Assembly (NCBI GenBank): GCA_030737875.1
Contig: CM060910.1
Coordinates: 251,876,427 to 251,940,426 of the forward strand
Length of the DNA stretch: 64,000 bases
Origin: Allium sativum
Lineage: Eukaryota; Streptophyta; Magnoliopsida; Asparagales; Amaryllidaceae
Direction of reading: 5' to 3'
Positions 45,901-59,577 of the stretch are shown in pieces; positions within the stretch are counted from its first letter, which is position 1, and the number at the start of each line of letters is the position of its first letter. The notes beneath the pieces were generated by a model. It was not told the origin of the DNA, ran no database searches, and saw only the letters and a list, made by a program, of their open reading frames with translations. Both the position numbers and the translations under genes were made by a program.

Positions 45901-46299
45901 CATAATTCCAAATCCAACCGTTAGATTTCTAATTTATCACATTCGTTAGAAAGCTCTTTTCGATACGAACCCAACGGTTCCGGTTTTAGGAGAATCCGAC
46001 GGTCGGATCTCCCGCAATGTCCGTTTGAAATAAATGGTCGAAATTCACGAACTGCCGCGGCGCGGCGCGTTCTATTCAGGCCATTATATTATATATATAA
46101 TATATTTCGTCGATTTCTGTTTAAAACGAATTATATAAATAGTTTTAAATTCGATTCAAAAGCAATTTCAACTTCCGTTTCAATTCAAATCAAAATTGAA
46201 TTCTTCTCTATAAATTCGTTTTAAAATTCATTTCTATTCAATTCAAATTTCAATTCAATTTGAATTCATTTCAATTCGCTTTCAATTCAATTTGAATTC

Positions 46300-46513
46300 G
46301 TTTTCAATTCATTTCGAAATCGTTTTCAATTCAATTCATTTCGAAATCGTTTTCAATTCAATTCATTTCGAAATCGTTTTCAATTCAATTCATTTCGAAA
46401 TCGTTTTCAATTCAGTTCATTTCGAAATCGTTTTCAATTCAATTCATTTCGAAATCGTTTTCAATTCAATTCATTTCGAAATCGTTTTCAATTCAATTCA
46501 TTTCGAAATCGTT
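46300..46513 (+). repeat. 27-bp tandem array in LTR2 (8 units)
   Basis: Same unit and count as in LTR1, including the single variant unit (FNSVHFEIV in translation) at the same rank. Confidence 0.9.
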
Positions 46514-47564
46514 TAAAATCGATATAGATATCGTTCACGTCAAAATGGCGTCAATCTAATCAACACAGCTTCATACATTTCTATTTTCAAATATTCTATT
46601 TCAAATATTTCTTTTTCAAAATAGTTGTTATCAAAATATTTCGTTCAACACATGACCAATCTCAATGGATGAGTACTGTCAACACATGAACTTTTATTTT
46701 ATAATATTCTTTATTTTTCAAATTGGAATGAGGCCCAATCAATTACCATATAAAGTTAATTATATGGATTTTCATACAACACATGTATATAATAACATTG
46801 AAAATAATCAACCATCAACCAAAGTGCACTACACTGTATAAGCATCAAATATAGATATCTAACGCTTATAACAGCCTGTCAATCAATCGATCGACATATT
46901 TAATCAATCAGGATGAGTGAACTTCAAATTTCATCCCAACACCCGTGTGGGGTTTCAAACAATCAAACACATATTTTATTTGTGCTGTTGGGCGATGTGT
47001 AAAATTTATCGTCCCAATCAATGTCATTCAAATAGGTGTACATAAACAAACCGTCTGGTTTGTAAATGAATCTTCTATTTTATTCACTTCACGTTAAAAA
47101 TTATATTTTTAACGATAAAACATTTTATTTCAACCTATGAATTTCTATTCAATTCATTCTTTAAATAAAATGATATTTTTATTTTTCTAACTTATTTTAG
47201 AAAATTTCGGCGGCATAACGGCACGATACTAGAAACGGGACGAGGCCTAGCCTTATCCCCGGTCTAGTGAAGGCCCACGCCATTCACACATCAATCAAAT
47301 CAATTCATTTCACCACACAATTCAATTTCAATCAAATTATCCAACTAATCTACGCAACCAAACAAACAAGTCCATGGTCTGTGGACGATTGTGTCGGGTG
47401 CTACTAAGCACCGTCTGCATCCTAGTATATATATAACTAGAAAAATAAATTGAAAGGTGAGAAATTCTCACATATAGCTATCCTAGCTCCACGGCACTTC
47501 ATTGATAGGAATCTTCATCGCTATCGCATCTTCGTCATCTTCGTCGTCCGCTTTCACTACCTAT

Positions 47565-47896
47565 GTAAAAATCGAATTTTGACTTCGTTATTCAATATAT
47601 AAAAATCGAATTTTTAGTTCGCTATTCAATATATAAAAATCGAATTTTTAGTTCGCTATTCAATATATAAAAATCGAATTTTTAGTTCGCTATTCAATAT
47701 ATAAAAATCGAATTTTTAGTTTGCTATTCAATATATAAAAATCGAATTTTTAGTTCGCTATTCAATATATAAAAATCGAATTTTTAGTTCGCTATTCAAT
47801 ATATAAAAATCGAATTTTTAGTTCGCTATTCAATATATAAAAATCGAATTTTTACTCCACTTTTCAATATAGAAAAATCGTATTTTTACTACGCTA
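47565..47896 (+). repeat. 34-bp tandem array in LTR2
   Basis: Same length as in LTR1; unit-level substitutions differ near its right end (TCGAATTTTTACTCC here, TCAAATTTTTACTCC in LTR1). Confidence 0.9.
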
Positions 47897-49579
47897 TTCA
47901 AATATAAAAGATTATATTTTTACTATGCTTTTCAAATATAAAAGATTATATTTTTACTTCATCCATATAGTAAAGACTATATTTTTAATACTTTAAAAAA
48001 TATAAAAATCATATTTTTAATACTTTAAAAATATAAAAATCATATTTTTATTTCCTTTACACATACAAAGATGATATTTCTATATCCTCTATCACATAAA
48101 GATTTCGCCTTTATAAAAATAAAGACTTCGCCTTTTTCATATTTTAAAGATTTCTAAATAAAATCATTGCTTTCTAACCAAAAAAAAAATCAGTTTTTAA
48201 ATTAACAAAAATCAGTTTTTAAATTAAAACAAAATATAGTTTTTAAATTAAAACAAAATATAGTTTTTAAATTAACACAAATATTAAAACTCACCTTTCT
48301 TTCTAGGTCAGAAGGGGGTGGGGGTGTCAGGTGGTCGCAAAAGGGGTGGATGGCCGTCAGGCGGTGGCCGCGCGAGGGGGGGCTCGCGGTCTCGAGGCGG
48401 CGCTGGGATGGGTGACAACGGCGGAGTCTTGGCTTCTGGGCGTCAAATAGGAGATGAGATGATGGGGGTTAAAGCGGAGGGGTCGCGGTGTTGGAGTCGA
48501 CGGCCTGGGGGGGGGGGTGTGACGTCGGTCATCGACGATGGAGGGTGGATCGAGATCGGGTTTTGGGTTTATTTTTTTTTCTCTTGTTTTATTTTCTGAA
48601 TTGCGACGGGGAAGGAAGGGAAAAAGGGGGGGGGGGGGTATATGAAAAAGGATTTATTTATTTAGTTTATTTTTAATTTATTTTCTTATTATAGTTGACT
48701 TTTGTCCCGAACCCCGAATCGATCCCAACGAATGTCGCTACTTGCTAATTACCCCCATTCCGAACACAATGGGATATGTATCGCAGGCCAATTCGATCGT
48801 TATGATCCGTTTTCATTAAATTTACATTCTAAATCTTTATATTCAATTTTTAACGTGCATTTCCCAATTACCGGGGTCGCATACGAACTCTATAAATTGC
48901 AGAAAAATATTTTCTAGCTTCGTATTGACGATACGGTCCTAACAAAACTAGTTTCATCAAATTCTGAGATCGTTTGAAAAATGGCCAATTTCCAGTCGAT
49001 TAAAATCAACTGAAAGTGGTCAAACGCATTTTCCTTTGCCACGCTCACATATTGATTCGAAAAATTATGAAATTTGAAACCTAGCAATAATTCGACATCA
49101 CGGACCCAACAAAACTGGTTTCGTCGAAATCCGGGGTCGTTTGCAAAATTGCTATTTTTAAGGGCCTTATATATATAAAAATATATATAAATTCCACAGC
49201 GACTATTTCTAATTTTAAACTGGACATATCTTATCATTTCTAAGATGAAATCTCAGTTTGTTAACTTCGTTACAAAGATATAGTTATACAGATTCAAATA
49301 TTTCTTGTTTCGTTCAATTCTGACTTATATTGAATTCTGTATATTCATTTGAAATTAGAAATCGAATTTTCGAACTACCGCGCCATTTTCAATTCCTTTT
49401 ATAATTATATATAATTATTTATATTCTAACGACGACGCGTATAATATATACGTTCGAATTATATTCAAAATAAATTTCTCGTCGATATTATTTAAAATAA
49501 TCTATTTTAAATAATCAAAATTCGCTAAAATCGCCAAAATAAAAATTTTAAATTGGCCCAGATTTTACGGGTTGTTACA

Positions 49580-50616
49580 ATCTCCCCCACTTAAAACTTT
49601 TCGTCCCCGAAAAGGAACAAAGTCGAAAGTTGTTTAATTATTAAGCTCTACATTCGATCTGGCTTTCCTTCTCCAACTTTTTAGTTTCTGAGAATTTTCA
49701 AAATTTCAAAAATTTGGCTAACACCCTAAATTTTCGAAAAATTTCGCCATAACCTCCCCTGCACCGGGAGCATCGGGGAATTTCAAATAGCTTCCCCGGT
49801 CCTTCAGATCTCAAAAAGAAAAAGAAAAAGCCAAGCGGCTAGCCAATAGGCTCACAAAATCATCATCACCCAAACAAAACAGGAAATTATGTAGTAAACA
49901 TGTACCTATTTGTCGGGCAAACAAATTTTATTCTCTGCTCTAGCCTCCTTGCTATGATCTGTTCAATGATATATATGTATGCAAGCAAATGCGACCAAAT
50001 TTCAATACAATTCAATATTTGTTTCAAATAGGCTAAATGGTTCAAAATTTATCAAACAACTAAACAAGCAACACAAACATCAATCAATTAGTGAATTAGA
50101 GTCTCAAATTCATAATTTTGATACATATACAGAAAATCATGTTTTGATGCCAAATCACAACAATGTATTCTAGCTATATAAGTTTTGGTTCTCACACCAG
50201 TCTAATGGAAATATATAGATGTCACACCTTCGAAACTCGAACATAAATGTTGATGATGCGATCGCTATCATCAATATCATCTTCGGGCGACTAGAGTGTG
50301 ATGCTATATCTATCCAATATATTAAAACTTTGAATACACGCGGATCAGACGTATACGCAAAATTTATATATACTGGATTGTCCACATCAATATAAATAAA
50401 TAACCAAATACGTTTAAAACGATTTTAAATTTTCAAAACAAAATTGGTTTTCATTTTTCAAATATACTCTTCACACTCGTTCTAGGATACTACTGATCCT
50501 ATCTCTAACGAGTCATTCCCATTGGATATTACTAACCCAATATCTGATGAATTCTTTCGTACAGTTCTAATGTGTCTTGTTCTCTGAGCTTTGTAAACCA
50601 AAGCTCTGATACCAAC
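49580..50616 (-). mobile_element. internal region 2 (1,037 bp, non-coding)
   Basis: Same length as internal region 1. I noticed only a couple of substitutions (for example GCTATGATCTG versus GCTATGACCTG). Polypurine tract at 49580-49591, primer-binding site at its right end. Confidence 0.88.
50603..50614 (-). promoter_or_regulatory. primer-binding site of internal region 2
   Basis: Minus strand TGGTATCAGAGC, two bases after the end of LTR3, which is the 5' LTR of the array. Confidence 0.92.
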
Positions 50617-53600
50617 TGTAAAAACCCGTAACTTCCCCGTAAAAGAAAGCGGCGGATAGTTCGAGAACAAACCACAACAGAACATACAGAAGAACATTTC
50701 ATTGTATATTACAACAATGCATCAGATTACAAGAATATACAGAGTATAAATGAATATCACACAGAAATATCAGAGATTTAAATTACATTTAAATACATAG
50801 CAGCGGAAAATAATACAATACACAACTAGAATGAGATATACGGATACAAAGCTTTCCGGATATCGTTCCAGCTGTAAACCAGGATCCTGTGAATATAAAT
50901 CTGCAAAACCAAAACTACTAGCTGCCCGTGTCAAAATAGGGGCACCCAGAGTTTAGGTTAAAACAATAAACTCCAGGTCAGTCATGTGACTGGTGTGAGA
51001 ACTAAAACAGTTTATCTTTATTTTAAAGTTAGGTAAATCAAGGGACCACGCCGTATAACACGGAACGGGTTTCCTCCCAAGAATACCAGTGCATAAAACA
51101 AACAGCGCAATACTAAATAAAGAAAAATGAAGCTGTTATAAGACCCAGGTCCCATCACACAATGCAACGCAGCCGAGGATAGGGTTTTCCCTTATAACAG
51201 CCAAGGAATGCTTGATACGGTTAAAACAAATCGTTTGATACTATTATAAGTGCATAGTGCATAAAACAACTTCAAATCATAAGTATCAATCATAGGCGGC
51301 ATGAGCGCCCCATCCCACTATGTCACCATATATAGGTTTACAAATAAAACCGCAAAGTCACGTATTTGGAAATTGGATTTCCGTCTATGAACCGAGGCAA
51401 AAGATAGTCCTCAACCGATTCGAGACAATCTAGCCTACCATGTCTCAGGAACAGCCGCAACTGCCCCCTGGATCGTCAGGGCCGGTCCACCGATGTGGAT
51501 TATTATGCCTGAACAATACGTCTCCCCGCCCTTTGGGGCGCAAACGAGCCAACGAATGACTCCATCGGACCCGGATCGTCCGATCAAACCGAGGCGCCTC
51601 GCAACAGCAACAACCACATAAGTCAAACTCGTCAGGGCGTGTAAAACCACTGACGCCACTTTTAGCTAGAAAGAAACGCAAGTCCTCCCTGAGGTCCGTC
51701 TCCCGTTTTTGGTTCATACCGGGTGTGAAACACGCGAGGTAAACGTTACACAAAGCTACACCACAAAGGCCGTGCTTTGATCATCACCACAAGACTTTGC
51801 TTTTCAACAGAAGCCTCGATCAATTGCCACTTAGGCATGCCACACAGGCAATTCACTCCATGTGTTTGATATCCATCAATATATAACCCCTGAGCTTGTA
51901 CGTCTCAGAGAAGGGCGTTAAGCAAGAGAATAAATTCTCTGCCGCCAAACAGATATATATTTAATAGAGATCAATCACACAGACTAAAATCCAATGTCAG
52001 ACACACAGTCCATTTACAAGTCCGTTCTGGGTCTGAACGAAACCGGAGGCACCTAGTACCTCGCATATCCATCGATCTCCAAGTACGTCTGGACGATCAC
52101 TAACTGTTTCCATCTTCTTGGGTGTACAGCCCAATCAAGATCATCAGTAATTACCCAAACGACGTGAAGACCTCCGGTCTTCGACCATCGTCTTCATCTT
52201 CGACTTATCGTCGTATCAGTTATTCAGAATAGGATAAACCCGGTCTTTCCGAATAACTCGCGTATATTTTAAATAAGTATTACACAAACACAACATACGC
52301 CTCATTCCAATTCATTAGTCACTAACCGTAAATTAATCAAGAGAATAATTCCCCAAATATTAACCCCGAAGGCCGAAACCAACATCAGATCAATATTCAG
52401 AAAACCATTCTGCTTGGCTAACCGACAGTTAGTTTCTAAATTTCACATTCATAGGGAAAGGTTCCCATTAATTTTATCCAAGATGAATTTCTTGAATTTA
52501 TTCTTTAATCTATTTTTGAATATCAATTCAAACTAGTCGGGATTAGCGAACCTTACCGAAGTAATCATTTATTTTAATTTCCCAATCCCAACCTATTCAT
52601 CCCATGAAGTAAAACTGGTAATACTTCATATCTAACACCACAGTGTTATCGGTAAATTCAATTACCATTTCACGTTCAAATCTAATTAAAGATTTAACTA
52701 TCGCCTGGAGCAAAACTGGTGATACTCCATTCTCGACCATTTCAATCTAATTAAAGATTCATTAAAACTCCACTTAGTTTTAATCGTTAACTGGGTTAAA
52801 GAATCCGTGTCATTTAAAAACACGGTTCACGATAAACCCAAAGTCACATTCATTAATTATCGGGTTAAAGAACAAGTGTTATTTAAAACACTGTTCATGA
52901 TAAACCCAACAATCAATATCAATTCAATTCCAATTAAATATTATTTAATTGGTACACTTCATTAAATCTAAATAAAAAGATTTAATCATTTCTCAACTAG
53001 GTTCAAGAACAGTGTTAGTGAAGACACCATTCACGACAAACCCAAATCACATTCGATATTCAATACAAGGCTCTGAATAGAAAATATATCGGCTTATATT
53101 CAATATCGAATTCTACGACTAACAAATGTCGTATTGGAAATAACGATATAAATATATATCTTTCAAATTTCCATAACAACACCTGTATAATCACGAATTC
53201 CAACATCGAAATATTCCGAAGACAATTTCGATTCAAATCCACTCCAATGCATTCATTGGAAATTTTGGTTATTTTCAAAACCATTTCAAATTCAATTTAT
53301 TTATTTAAAAATAAATAAAATTATAATCCTAGTTCAAAACTAGTTCATTTCAATAAAAATCTATTTTTATCTTTTCAAATAGGGAGTTTTTCATCCCAAT
53401 TTTTCCCAAATCATTTCTTATGATTTTACACAAATTATTACTATTTTTAATAATTTTATCAAGGCCCGTACAGTCGATTTCCACCAATGGCCATCGAACT
53501 GCACGTATAGCGACCTTTTTCCAATTTGATTTGGACATAATTCCAAATCCAACCGTTAGATTTCTAATTTATCACATTCGTTAGAAAGCTCTTTTTGATA

Positions 53601-53934
53601 CGAACCCAACGGTTCCGGTTTTAGGAGAATCCGACGGTCGGATCTCCCGCAATGTCCGTTTGAAATAAATGGTCGAAATTCACGAACTGCCGCGGCGCGG
53701 CGCGTTCTATTCAGGCCATTATATTATATATATAATATATTTCGTCGATTTCTGTTTAAAACAAATTATATAAATAGTTTTAAATTCGATTCAAAAGCAA
53801 TTTCAACTTCCGTTTCAATTCAAATCAAAATTGAATTCTTCTCTATAAATTCGTTTTAAAATTCATTTCTATTCAATTCAAATTTCAATTCAATTTGAAT
53901 TCATTTCAATTCGCTTTCAATTCAATTTGAATTC

Positions 53935-54121
53935 GTTTTCAATTCATTTCGAAATCGTTTTCAATTCAATTCATTTCGAAATCGTTTTCAATTCAATTCA
54001 TTTCGAAATCGTTTTCAATTCAGTTCATTTCGAAATCGTTTTCAATTCAATTCATTTCGAAATCGTTTTCAATTCAATTCATTTCGAAATCGTTTTCAAT
54101 TCAATTCATTTCGAAATCGTT
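53935..54121 (+). repeat. 27-bp tandem array in LTR3 (7 units)
   Basis: One unit fewer than LTR1 and LTR2, lost from before the variant unit. Confidence 0.9.
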
Positions 54122-55172
54122 TAAAATCGATATAGATATCGTTCACGTCAAAATGGCGTCAATCTAATCAACACGGCTTCATACATTTCTATTTTCAAAT
54201 ATTCTATTTCAAATATTTCTTTTTCAAAATAGTTGTTATCAAAATATTTCGTTCAACACATGACCAATCTCAATGGATGAGTACTGTCAACACATGAACT
54301 TTTATTTTATAATATTCTTTATTTTTCAAATTGGAATGAGGCCCAATCAATTACCATATAAAGTTAATTATATGGATTTTCATACAATACATGTATATAA
54401 TAACATTGAAAATAATCAACCATCAACCAAAGTGCACTACACTGTATAAGCATCAAATATAGATATCTAACGCTTATAACAGCCTGTCAATCAATCGATC
54501 GACATATTTAATCAATCAGGATGAGTGAACTTCAAATTTCATCCCAACACCCGTGTGGGGTTTCAAACAATCAAACACATATTTTATTTGTGCTGTTGGG
54601 CGATGTGTAAAATTTATCGTCCCAATCAATGTCATTCAAATAGGTGTACATAAACAAACCGTCTGGTTTGTAAATGAATCTTCTATTTTATTCACTTCAC
54701 GTTAAAAATTATATTTTTAACGATAAAACATTTTATTTCAACCTATGAATTTCTATTCAATTCATTCTTTAAATAAAATGATATTTTTATTTTTCTAACT
54801 TATTTTAGAAAATTTCGGCGGCATAACGGCACGATACTAGAAACGGGACGAGGCCTAGCCTTATCCCCGGTCTAGTGAAGGCCCACGCCATTCACACATC
54901 AATCAAATCAATTCATTTCACCACACAATTCAATTTCAATCAAATTATCCAACTAATCTACGCAACCAAACAAACAAGTCCATGGTCTGTGGACGATTGT
55001 GTCGGGTGCTACTAAGCACCGTCTGCATCCTAGTATATATATAACTAGAAAAATAAATTGAAAGGTGAGAAATTCTCACATATAGCTATCCTAGCTCCAC
55101 GACACTTCATTGATAGGAATCTTCATCGCTATCGCATCTTCGTCATCTTCGTCGTCCGCTTTCACTACCTAT

Positions 55173-55504
55173 GTAAAAATCGAATTTTGACTTCGTTATT
55201 CAATATATAAAAATCGAATTTTTAGTTCGCTATTCAATATATAAAAATCGAATTTTTAGTTCGCTATTCAATATATAAAAATCGAATTTTTAGTTCGCTA
55301 TTCAATATATAAAAATCAAATTTTTAGTTCGCTATTCAATATATAAAAATCGAATTTTTAGTTCGCTATTCAATATATAAAAATCGAATTTTTAGTTCGC
55401 TATTCAATATATTAAAATCAAATTTTTAGTTCGCTATTCAATATATAAAAATCGAATTTTTACTCCACTTTTCAATATAGAAAAATCGTATTTTTACTAC
55501 GCTA
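55173..55504 (+). repeat. 34-bp tandem array in LTR3
   Basis: Same frame and approximate unit number as in the other LTRs, with extra substitutions (TATATTAAAATCAAATT in one unit). Confidence 0.88.
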
Positions 55505-57182
55505 TTCAAATATAAAAGATAATATTTTTACTATGCTTTTCAAATATAAAAGATTATATTTTTACTTCATCCATATAGTAAAGACTATATTTTTAATACT
55601 TTAAAAAATATAAAAATCATATTTTTAATACTTTAAAAATATAAAAATCATATTTTTATTTCCTTTACACATACAAAGATGATATTTCTATATCCTCTAT
55701 CACATAAAGATTTCGCCTTTATAAAAATAAAGACTTCGCCTTTTTCATATTTTAAAGATTTCTAAATAAAATCATTGCTTTCTAACCAAAAATAAAAATC
55801 AGTTTTTAAATTAACAAAAATCAGTTTTTAAATTAAAACAAAATATAGTTTTTAAATTAAAACAAAATATAGTTTTTAAATTAACACAAATATTAAAACT
55901 CACCTTTCTTTCTAGGTCAGAAGGGGGTGGGGGTGTCAGGTGGTCGCAAAAGGGGTGGATGGCCGTCAGGCGGTGGCCGCGCGAGGGGGGGGCTCGCGGT
56001 CTTGAGGCGGCGCTGGGATGGGTGACAACGGCGGAGTCTTGGCTTCTGGGCGTCGAATAAGAGATGAGATGATGGGGGTTAAAGCGGAGGGGTCGCGGTG
56101 TTGGAGTCGACGGCCTGGGGGGGGTGTGACGTCGGTCATCGACGATGGAGGGTGGATCGAGATCGGGTTTTGGTTTTTTTTTTTTTTCTCTTGTTTTATT
56201 TTCTGAATTGCGACGGGGAAGGAAGGGAAAAAGGGGGGGGGTATATGAAAAAGGATTTATTTATTTAGTTTATTTTTAATTTATTTTCTTATTATAGTTG
56301 ACTTTTGTCCCGAACCCCGAATCGATCCCAACGAATGTCGCTACTTGCTAATTACCCCCATTCCGAACACAATGGGATATGTATCGCAGGCCAATTCGAT
56401 CGTTATGATCCGTTTTCATTAAATTTACATTCTAAATCTTTATATTCAATTTTTAACGTGCATTTCCCAATTACCGGGGTCGCATACGAACTCTATAAAT
56501 TGCAGAAAAATATTTTCTAGCTTCGTATTGACGATACGGTCCTAACAAAACTAGTTTCGTCAAATTCTGAGACCGTTTGAAAAATGGCCAATTTCCAGTC
56601 GATTAAAATCAACTGAAAGTGGTCAAACGCATTTTCCTTTGCCACGCTCACATATTGATTCGAAAAATTATGAAATTTGAAACCTAGCAATAATTCGACA
56701 TCACGGACCCAACAAAACTGGTTTCGTCGAAATCCGGGGTCGTTTGCAAAATTGCTATTTTTAAGGGCCTTATATATATAAAAATATATATAAATTCCAC
56801 AGCGACTATTTCTAATTTTAAACTGGACATATCTTATCATTTCTAAGATGAAATCTCAGTTTGTTAACTTCGTTACAAAGATATAGTTATACAGATTCAA
56901 ATATTTCTTGTTTCGTTCAGTTCTGACTTATATTGAATTCTGTATATTCATTTGAAATTAGAAATCGAATTTTCGAACTACCGCGCCATTTTCAATTCCT
57001 TTTATAATTATATATAATTATTTATATTCTAACGACGACGCGTATAATATATACGTTCGAATTATATTCAAAATAAATTTCTCGTCGATATTATTTAAAA
57101 TAATCTATTTTAAATAATCAAAATTCGCTAAAATCGCCAAAATAAAAATTTTAAACTGGCCCAGATTTTACGGGTTGTTACA

Positions 57183-57187
57183 CTCTT
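57183..57187. other. right target-site duplication of the 21.8-kb element
   Basis: CTCTT, matching 35346-35350 exactly. Confidence 0.9.
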
Positions 57188-58539
57188 CTTTGTTTCTTTT
57201 CGGTCGAGCTGAATAATCAGTTCACAACTTCACACACCTATTTCCAGAAAGAGACATAGTTGCTTCATTAGCTTAGATATGTTGTGACTATGCTTTTATA
57301 ACTCCATGCGTACACACTCTCTAATGCAACACCATCCCCCCATGCATCAATACACATGAACTTACCCATGCCCTCCCCTTTCATCCTCTCCACACATCAA
57401 CTTCAAGTACCAATATATTAATTTCTAAGGGGCATGAGTTATTAATTCTTTTATTGTATATTATTAATATATATATATATTACTAACTAGTATGAAACTA
57501 TTTTTTTTCAATAAAATACAGATCTATATAAGTAGTTTGGAAGTTGAACTGTATTCTTAAAAATCATTAGGATTTAAGACATTGATTTTTCTTGAAACAA
57601 GGTAATCGTAACATTTTAAACAGAGCATTTGTTTTACAGGTACTATTAATTCATTCCAATTTTTATTCATCTATGTTTACATGCAGATTTGAATCAACTT
57701 CATTCATACACTCAAAGATATACCATCCTATATTAGTATCATACATATAAGAAATTGAAATAGATACAAATGTAACTACTTTTCTCACAAATATACTGTC
57801 ATTTGTTTTCCAGGTTTTTATTAACTTCCTTCCATTTTTCAGTGATAGGAAAAATCATGAGACAGGTTATACAAACATATATGTATTCACAGATTTTTAT
57901 ATTATCTGGTCATAATTCAGAATTGAAATTTCAAGAGAAGTTTACTCTCAAAAATTATCCGCTGTAGTTTCAAGCAATACACATCATTCAACACATATCA
58001 ACCATTTTCAGTCATCAATCTTCAACATCCATCAATATTTTATCAATATAAACCCATATGTATAATGACCTATATGCAGTCTAGATTAATTTGAAGCAAA
58101 TGCCTAGAACAGGAAAACAAAAGGGTTTTTTACTCACATTCATTTGCTCTGTCATTTCCAGGTTTTCCATCTCTGACTTTTAAGATGTTGTCTCGGCCAT
58201 TTTCCTCTTCCAGTTTAGAGTACTCTAGATGGCTTCTAGGGTATGAAATCACACTGATATTGAAATGTATTTATAGGTGGAAGTAACGCATAGTTTTTAG
58301 GCTTTGATAGGGTAGTTTATAGGCTGTCTTGCCTTGCTGGATGGGATACCCTAGGCTGTTGTTATGATTGATAGAAAGACCACAGGAAGTAGTATAGTTT
58401 ATGGAGAGAACAACTTATAGTTGTTTCTTAGCTGAATGGAAAGGGATGCAACTTTGCTTTTAGCTGTTGCATTTGATTGAAAGACGGCTATACATAGATG
58501 TGAATCTATGTATATTGCGATAATGAAACAATGTAGATT

Positions 58540-58542
<3 letters not shown>

Positions 58543-58594
<52 letters not shown>
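58543..58594 (+). repeat. (GT)26 microsatellite
   Basis: 52 bp of uninterrupted GT. Confidence 0.95.
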
Positions 58595-58597
<3 letters not shown>

Positions 58598-59203
58598 ATT
58601 GATGGAAATAGGCTATGTGTATAGCTGCACCTATATGCCTCAATATAACAGGGAACTACCACAACCATGTGCAAATAGTAGGAGCTTATATGTAGGTTTT
58701 TACTGGTGGTAGGTGCTGTTGCACTTGGTTTTTGATTGAAAAGAAAATGTTGTTGACAAGGCTTCACACTAAACTCTAGAAAAAGGCATAGCTGAGTCTA
58801 CTTTTGGGTACAAACACATGTGCAAATCCATGTTCATGTTTGTGTTTTAGTAGATACTTGGCTATTAAGTATTCCAAAATATCAAATGCCTATATTTTTA
58901 AATGTTTAAAGTTTCAATTTGGGGTTCAGCAGCCTATTTCTACATTCAATGTTTTGATTTTAGATTTCTAGGCTATAAATCCCAAGCTCTAATGGTTATA
59001 CTTCATTGCTAAGCGTCAATCCATGATAGTACAAGATCTGATTTGATTATAAAATGAACTAGTGTACTACAAGGATTCAAACAATATATTATTACTAATT
59101 GGATTTGCTTCCATTTAAATTAGTTATATGACATGTTCTTGTCATATCATGTTATATGTGTATATGAAGTAATAAAATATTTACAAAAGTTACTATCTCG
59201 ATT

Positions 59204-59239
<36 letters not shown>

Positions 59240-59254
59240 CATACATACATACTA
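59204..59254 (+). repeat. (CA)n-(TA)n-(CATA)n compound microsatellite
   Basis: About 12 CA units, then TA units, then CATA units. Confidence 0.9.
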
Positions 59255-59577
59255 AAGATCATACACATACATATATATACCTAAAATTTTATAGAAGATT
59301 AATTTGAATTCTCTCAAATATTAAAAGTCTAATTTTACTTAAGCAATTCTATTTTTACATAAATTAAAACAAATTTAAATGCAAATAATAATGTTAAACA
59401 ACATTTACCAGTGTGTATGAAAAACATAATTTAAAAATATACACATATGAATTTAAACTAATGATTGTTCAAAATTTTCTATAATATTCAAACTCAAATC
59501 TTATTTAATTGAATTTAATTACCAACATAATCTAAGATTTATAGATTATATAGTTGGTCAAAATCCGGGACATTACA

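Larger units (their letters stand above)
42982..49579 (-). repeat. LTR2 (6,598 bp; middle LTR)
   Basis: Same ends as LTR1. 27-bp array at 46300-46513 (8 units) and 34-bp array at 47565-47896. Most sites that separate the LTRs group it with LTR3. G-tract lengths near 48506 and 48626 differ from both neighbours. Confidence 0.92.
35351..57182 (-). mobile_element. 21.8-kb three-LTR retrotransposon array with giant LTRs and tiny internal regions
   Basis: On the minus strand: LTR3 (57182-50617), internal 2 (50616-49580), LTR2 (49579-42982), internal 1 (42981-41945), LTR1 (41944-35351). The outer ends are TG...CA and are flanked by one perfect 5-bp target duplication CTCTT (35346-35350 and 57183-57187), so the whole array occupies one integration site. 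Each internal region starts with a tRNA-Met primer-binding site 2 bases from the LTR and ends with a purine-rich GTGGGGGAGAT tract abutting the next LTR. No gag, protease, RT or integrase is present. PBS and PPT wording are chromovirus (Tekay/Del)-like; lineage is inference. Confidence 0.93.
50617..57182 (-). repeat. LTR3 (6,566 bp; 5' LTR of the array)
   Basis: About 30 bp shorter than the others, mainly because its 27-bp array (53935-54121) has seven units instead of eight. 34-bp array at 55173-55504. Private variants include CGTCGAATAAGAG near 56052. Confidence 0.92.
57188..59577 (-). mobile_element. 3' LTR (part) of a second gypsy-like element
   Basis: The minus strand starts TGTAATGTCCCGGATTTT at 59577 directly after a polypurine tract and contains CCTATAAATACA (58277-58266), a TATA box, about 1.3 kb into it. 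Its far end is not found; the 21.8-kb array may have inserted into it. Contains two microsatellites. The long open frame over the GT repeat is not a gene. Confidence 0.65.

Noticed and set aside
35351..57182. Three-fold repeat as an assembly artefact
   Set aside because: The copies differ by scattered substitutions, homopolymer lengths and one 27-bp unit, and the outer borders have a proper target duplication. Long reads would still be the final test.
58399..58767. 122-codon minus-strand frame
   Set aside because: It crosses a (GT)26 microsatellite, giving a run of alternating Thr-His, and has no domain. A chance frame in LTR sequence.
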